Source: Baylisascaris procyonis (lineage: Eukaryota > Nematoda > Chromadorea > Rhabditida > Ascarididae). From it: 64,000 nucleotides of DNA. Position 1 is the first letter of the stretch; the number at the start of each line of letters is the position of its first letter. The notes below the pieces were generated by a model. It saw only the letters and a program-made list of their open reading frames with translations, made no database searches and was not told the DNA's origin. This document shows positions 60,961 through 64,000 of the stretch, piece by piece. The DNA is taken from assembly GCA_037389465.1 (NCBI GenBank), contig JAZARR010000185.1:434001-498000 (forward strand). Reading direction: 5' to 3'. The translations under genes and the position numbers were made by a program.

Positions 60961-63900
60961 CTGAAAACAGCAAATGTCGTGTCGATGCATCAGGCAAGAG
61001 TGACGCGTCGTTTTCACGTCGACGCATCACAGAGATCCAGTTGAGAGATCTAACGGAACCATCTCCTGCTCAGTGTACAGAAAGTGACAAAAAACATGCA
61101 CTCTGCCAAGTTCTAAGTTGCAAGTCCAAACTTGCTCTTCATGGAAGCATATATCCAAGAACATTATTCCCATTCGCACACCGACCTCTCCTCTAGAATC
61201 GAGTGAACGTAAAGGCACAGATTGACCTGCGTCAATTATCCGGAGGACTATTTTCGCCCAAATATTCCCAAAAAGTCACTCATTAAAAAGTGTTAATGGA
61301 ATCTCGATGTGAACAATTAAATCACAGACGCGCATTGCTCCAAATTTTCAGGTGATTTTGTAGCTTAGCGATCTGAGAGCCACTAATTTCTAAGGTGGAC
61401 AACTTTTCGCCAAAAGTTCGCAACCGAATTCAAAACTCGGATTTGAGATTACCTTTGGCACTGGAAATTGAAATTTATGTGGTAAAGCTGATAAGAATGA
61501 TATTCAATGGCAAAGAAAGTGAAAGGAACGTCACATTTCAGACGATCGTTCTCCCAAGCATCTTTATAATTTGTGCAGTTAGCAAAGTTTTTAGTGAAGT
61601 CATGAAAACTGTGAATGAAGCTTTTGTAGAATCGGTCAAATGCGGTCTCAAAATGTCATTTGGCAGAATATTTGCAGAATTGTTCATTTCCGCAGGAGGA
61701 TACAATCTTATAGATTTCGACATTATTTTTGCACACTTCTGCAAATTCTTGCAAGAGTACATAATAGGAGTTAAGAAGACGGCGATGCGAACTTCCATCT
61801 TCAGGACGGATAGAACTGGGTTTAACGTTGACAGACTCTCCTAACCGAAAAAGCACCTTCAAAAGGCTATGGAATTTAGTTCATGGAACAGTCGAGTGAA
61901 TTATCTCTTAAATGAAATATTATTGAATATATAAATTTGGGTAGTGTGACAATCAAAAGCCAGTAGCCACTGAACGCTGATTCAATAATTAACTTTCTGA
62001 CCAGCGCTTATGTGGACAGATAAATAACAGCGCTAATAAATATCGAACGGTACGCCCGCATGTAAAATCTCGTCATAAAGAAGGATGTTGGGAAGTGGGC
62101 AGGGGTAGAGAAGAAGACGGTCGGAAAATTATCAGTTGATCGGCGCAAGCAGCTTTCGACATACAGATAATGGAGATGCCGTATGCAGATTATTAATTTT
62201 TGCTCATTTGTTGCTAGACATCAGATGATTTATTACAGCAGCGGAAATCTGCTGGATTACGATATGATCTCTGATAAAAAGTTTTACTCAACAACACTCA
62301 ATAATGATCACTTTTATCTGCAGTGATTAAGCGAAAAAGAATGAAGCGTTTCGCAGTCAATGTGGCAACATCAACAACAGAATAATAGAACTCACGATAA
62401 ATAGTCAAACCTATCGTAGAAAGTGTTTTAAAATGGATGAGAGAAGGTTGTGAATAGGGAGAACAAAATAAGATGGAGGCTATACTGGACCAGCAACATG
62501 TTTTTGCCGAAGAGAAGGCTACATCCTGATATGCAGAAAAGTTTGGAGAAAAGGGTGGAAATGCAGAAAAGAGAGAGGGTCAAGCAAATTATCTCAAGGA
62601 AAAGTTAGTTAGGTGAGTGTCTAAAGTATAATAGAATTTGGACAACTCAACCCCCACATTCCCCCTCCTCACCCTTCACTTTTCTCTAAAACCTCATTTC
62701 CGTTCCTACTGCAGCGTCCTACTCCTCTCTTCTACAGAAATAGCCTGCCGTCCCATCATATCCTCTTCCCATTTATTTGCCCCAACTTACCTTATCCTTC
62801 TTACAGAAAAGTTGGTTCCTAAACCCCTCATCCTGACATTCCTCTGCCCAAACTCTCCTTTTCTATGAGGCTCTGCACCGATAGCTTGCTGCTCTTCTTC
62901 ATTGGCTTGTCCCATCTTGTCTTTTCATCCTTCTTCTCTGAAACCCTCTTCCACCATTTTAAGATACTTTCTACCTCCTGTGTAAAATTGCTTCCCTTAT
63001 AGCACCGCCCATATCATCGTAAATCCTATTGTTCTGTCTCTTACAATGCCGTGTTGATGGCGAAACGACCAACTCTTTTCTGCTTAACCGCTGCACATAA
63101 ATAAGGTAACTGTCTCGGTATTTCTAACGATAACTTAAATATATTTGCATCACTTTGCCGAAATACAAACAACAAAGAGAGCTGTTCAAGTAGTTTTTTA
63201 TTTAAATAACTCATAATTTAAGGAGCTTCCACTCATTAATTATGTTTCCTTGCGATATTAGGCAGATAAAATAAGCCGCAACTTTTCGAAGTGAGGTGAT
63301 TGAAACAAACGAATCATTCCGTGATAATACGAATAATATGATTTGAAAGTTCTTCATCAAATGAGAGCGAGAAAGAAAATAATTCTCGGGGTATGACACT
63401 CATGGTGATTTCGGTCCAAGACATCTGAAATACTGACGGAATGAGAAGGCCTACCCCTCCTCCTCGCCCTGCTTAGTTTAATTAATGCCCAGGTAGGCTG
63501 CTGGAAATATTCGCCGTTATTTTTGCTTATGAGGCTGAATCGTGTGATTAAACTTCCAGAATGAGACGGTTGATATCATCAAGTTATATTGGTGAGCTGT
63601 CAATCTGTATTTACGAAGTTTTGCAAGCATGAATTCCCATCAAATTATAAACGGCTCCAAACAAATTCACTTTGTAGGCGTTTATATTGCAATGCAGATG
63701 AATCTTTTGTTTGCAAAGAAAATAAATGCCTTAATGGGAAAAGAAGTCCCATCCAAAACACTGTAAAAATTTTGTTCTCTATTATCGAATTGTTAGATTC
63801 AAATTAGGAAAATTGCACTTCTATCGTTATTTCCGATCATACGTCAAGTCGATTTGCTATATTCGGCCCTTCTAAACAGGTATCGTCCATTAAAACATTA

Positions 63901-64000
63901 CAGAGAAATTAGATGGACAGTGAAAAGTTGAGAAAAGAAGGGAACATGCATAGACAAACATATACACACAACGAAGACAAACCATTCGCTGTCCGGTGGT
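60961..64000. other. avr-14 upstream intron region
   Basis: No TM1, TM2-3 or ligand-binding exons were found on the - strand here, so the rest of the proximal cassette must lie further right. A 149-codon + strand frame at 61395-61844 has no splice or family support. 62640-62990 is strongly pyrimidine-rich on +. Otherwise I see nothing. Confidence 0.5.

Noticed and set aside
60575..61030. Two long - strand frames (151 and 133 codons) across the proximal channel cassette
   Set aside because: They read through introns or the wrong frame. The real coding parts are the three short spliced exons ending in TM4.
61395..61844. 149-codon + strand reading frame starting at GTG
   Set aside because: No family motif, no splice or start context, and its length is within chance for AT-rich DNA of this size. 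Not called as a gene.
1..64000. CRISPR arrays, bacterial operons, rRNA
   Set aside because: No repeat-spacer pattern, no ribosome-binding-site-led gene runs and no rRNA-like blocks. All supported genes are spliced nematode genes.

Overview
The window is nuclear DNA of a nematode, AT-rich and intron-heavy. Introns run from about 50 bp to 8.7 kb with nematode-style TTTCAG or TTGCAG acceptors. No bacterial features were seen: no operons with ribosome binding sites, no rRNA, no CRISPR. The conserved proteins (a glutamate-gated chloride channel of avr-14 type, a TINAG-like inactive cathepsin, a GPR158-like orphan receptor), the abundant simple repeats and a GC-rich dispersed-repeat-like block suggest a parasitic or free-living rhabditid. 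A strongylid is my best guess, but the species cannot be named from this sequence. I rebuilt all gene models by hand from splice sites, codon phase and family motifs.

Left part, + strand, 481-18113: the 3' eight exons (340 residues visible) of a secreted TINAG-like protein. This is a papain-fold peptidase whose catalytic cysteine is replaced by serine. Its 5' exons lie left of the window. A poly(A) signal is at 18310.

Middle, - strand, 48716 down to 7848: a class C orphan GPCR resembling vertebrate GPR158/GPR179. It has a signal-peptide exon at 48.7 kb, TM1-2 at 41 kb, TM3 at 38 kb, TM4-6 at 33 kb, TM7 at 31 kb, and the family's signature cytoplasmic helix at 27.5 and 26.3 kb. A phase-compatible chain of further exons at 20.6, 20.0, 13.7, 8.5 and 8.0 kb continues the reading frame to a stop with a poly(A) signal. 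If those belong to the same gene, its tail is interleaved with the introns of the TINAG-like gene on the opposite strand. The 13 exons sum to 2835 nt, an exact multiple of three.

Right part, - strand, 60960 down to 54069: the 3' portion of a glutamate-gated chloride channel gene, best matched to avr-14. Two alternative 3' cassettes are visible. The proximal one shows only its TM4 exons (60960-60072, own poly(A) signal). The distal one is complete from pre-TM1 to the stop (59728-54069). The shared ligand-binding domain must lie right of the window. This fits the known avr-14/gbr-2 arrangement of one ligand-binding domain spliced to two channel domains.

Between the genes and inside their introns are a LINE reverse-transcriptase remnant (38.4 kb), several decayed or unidentified coding-like islands (10.2-10.8, 13.9-14.7, 21.7-22.0, 38.0-38.25, 43.1 and 52.6 kb), TA and ATATAA microsatellites, and short tandem duplications. 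I see no reliable tRNA or other structured RNA gene.
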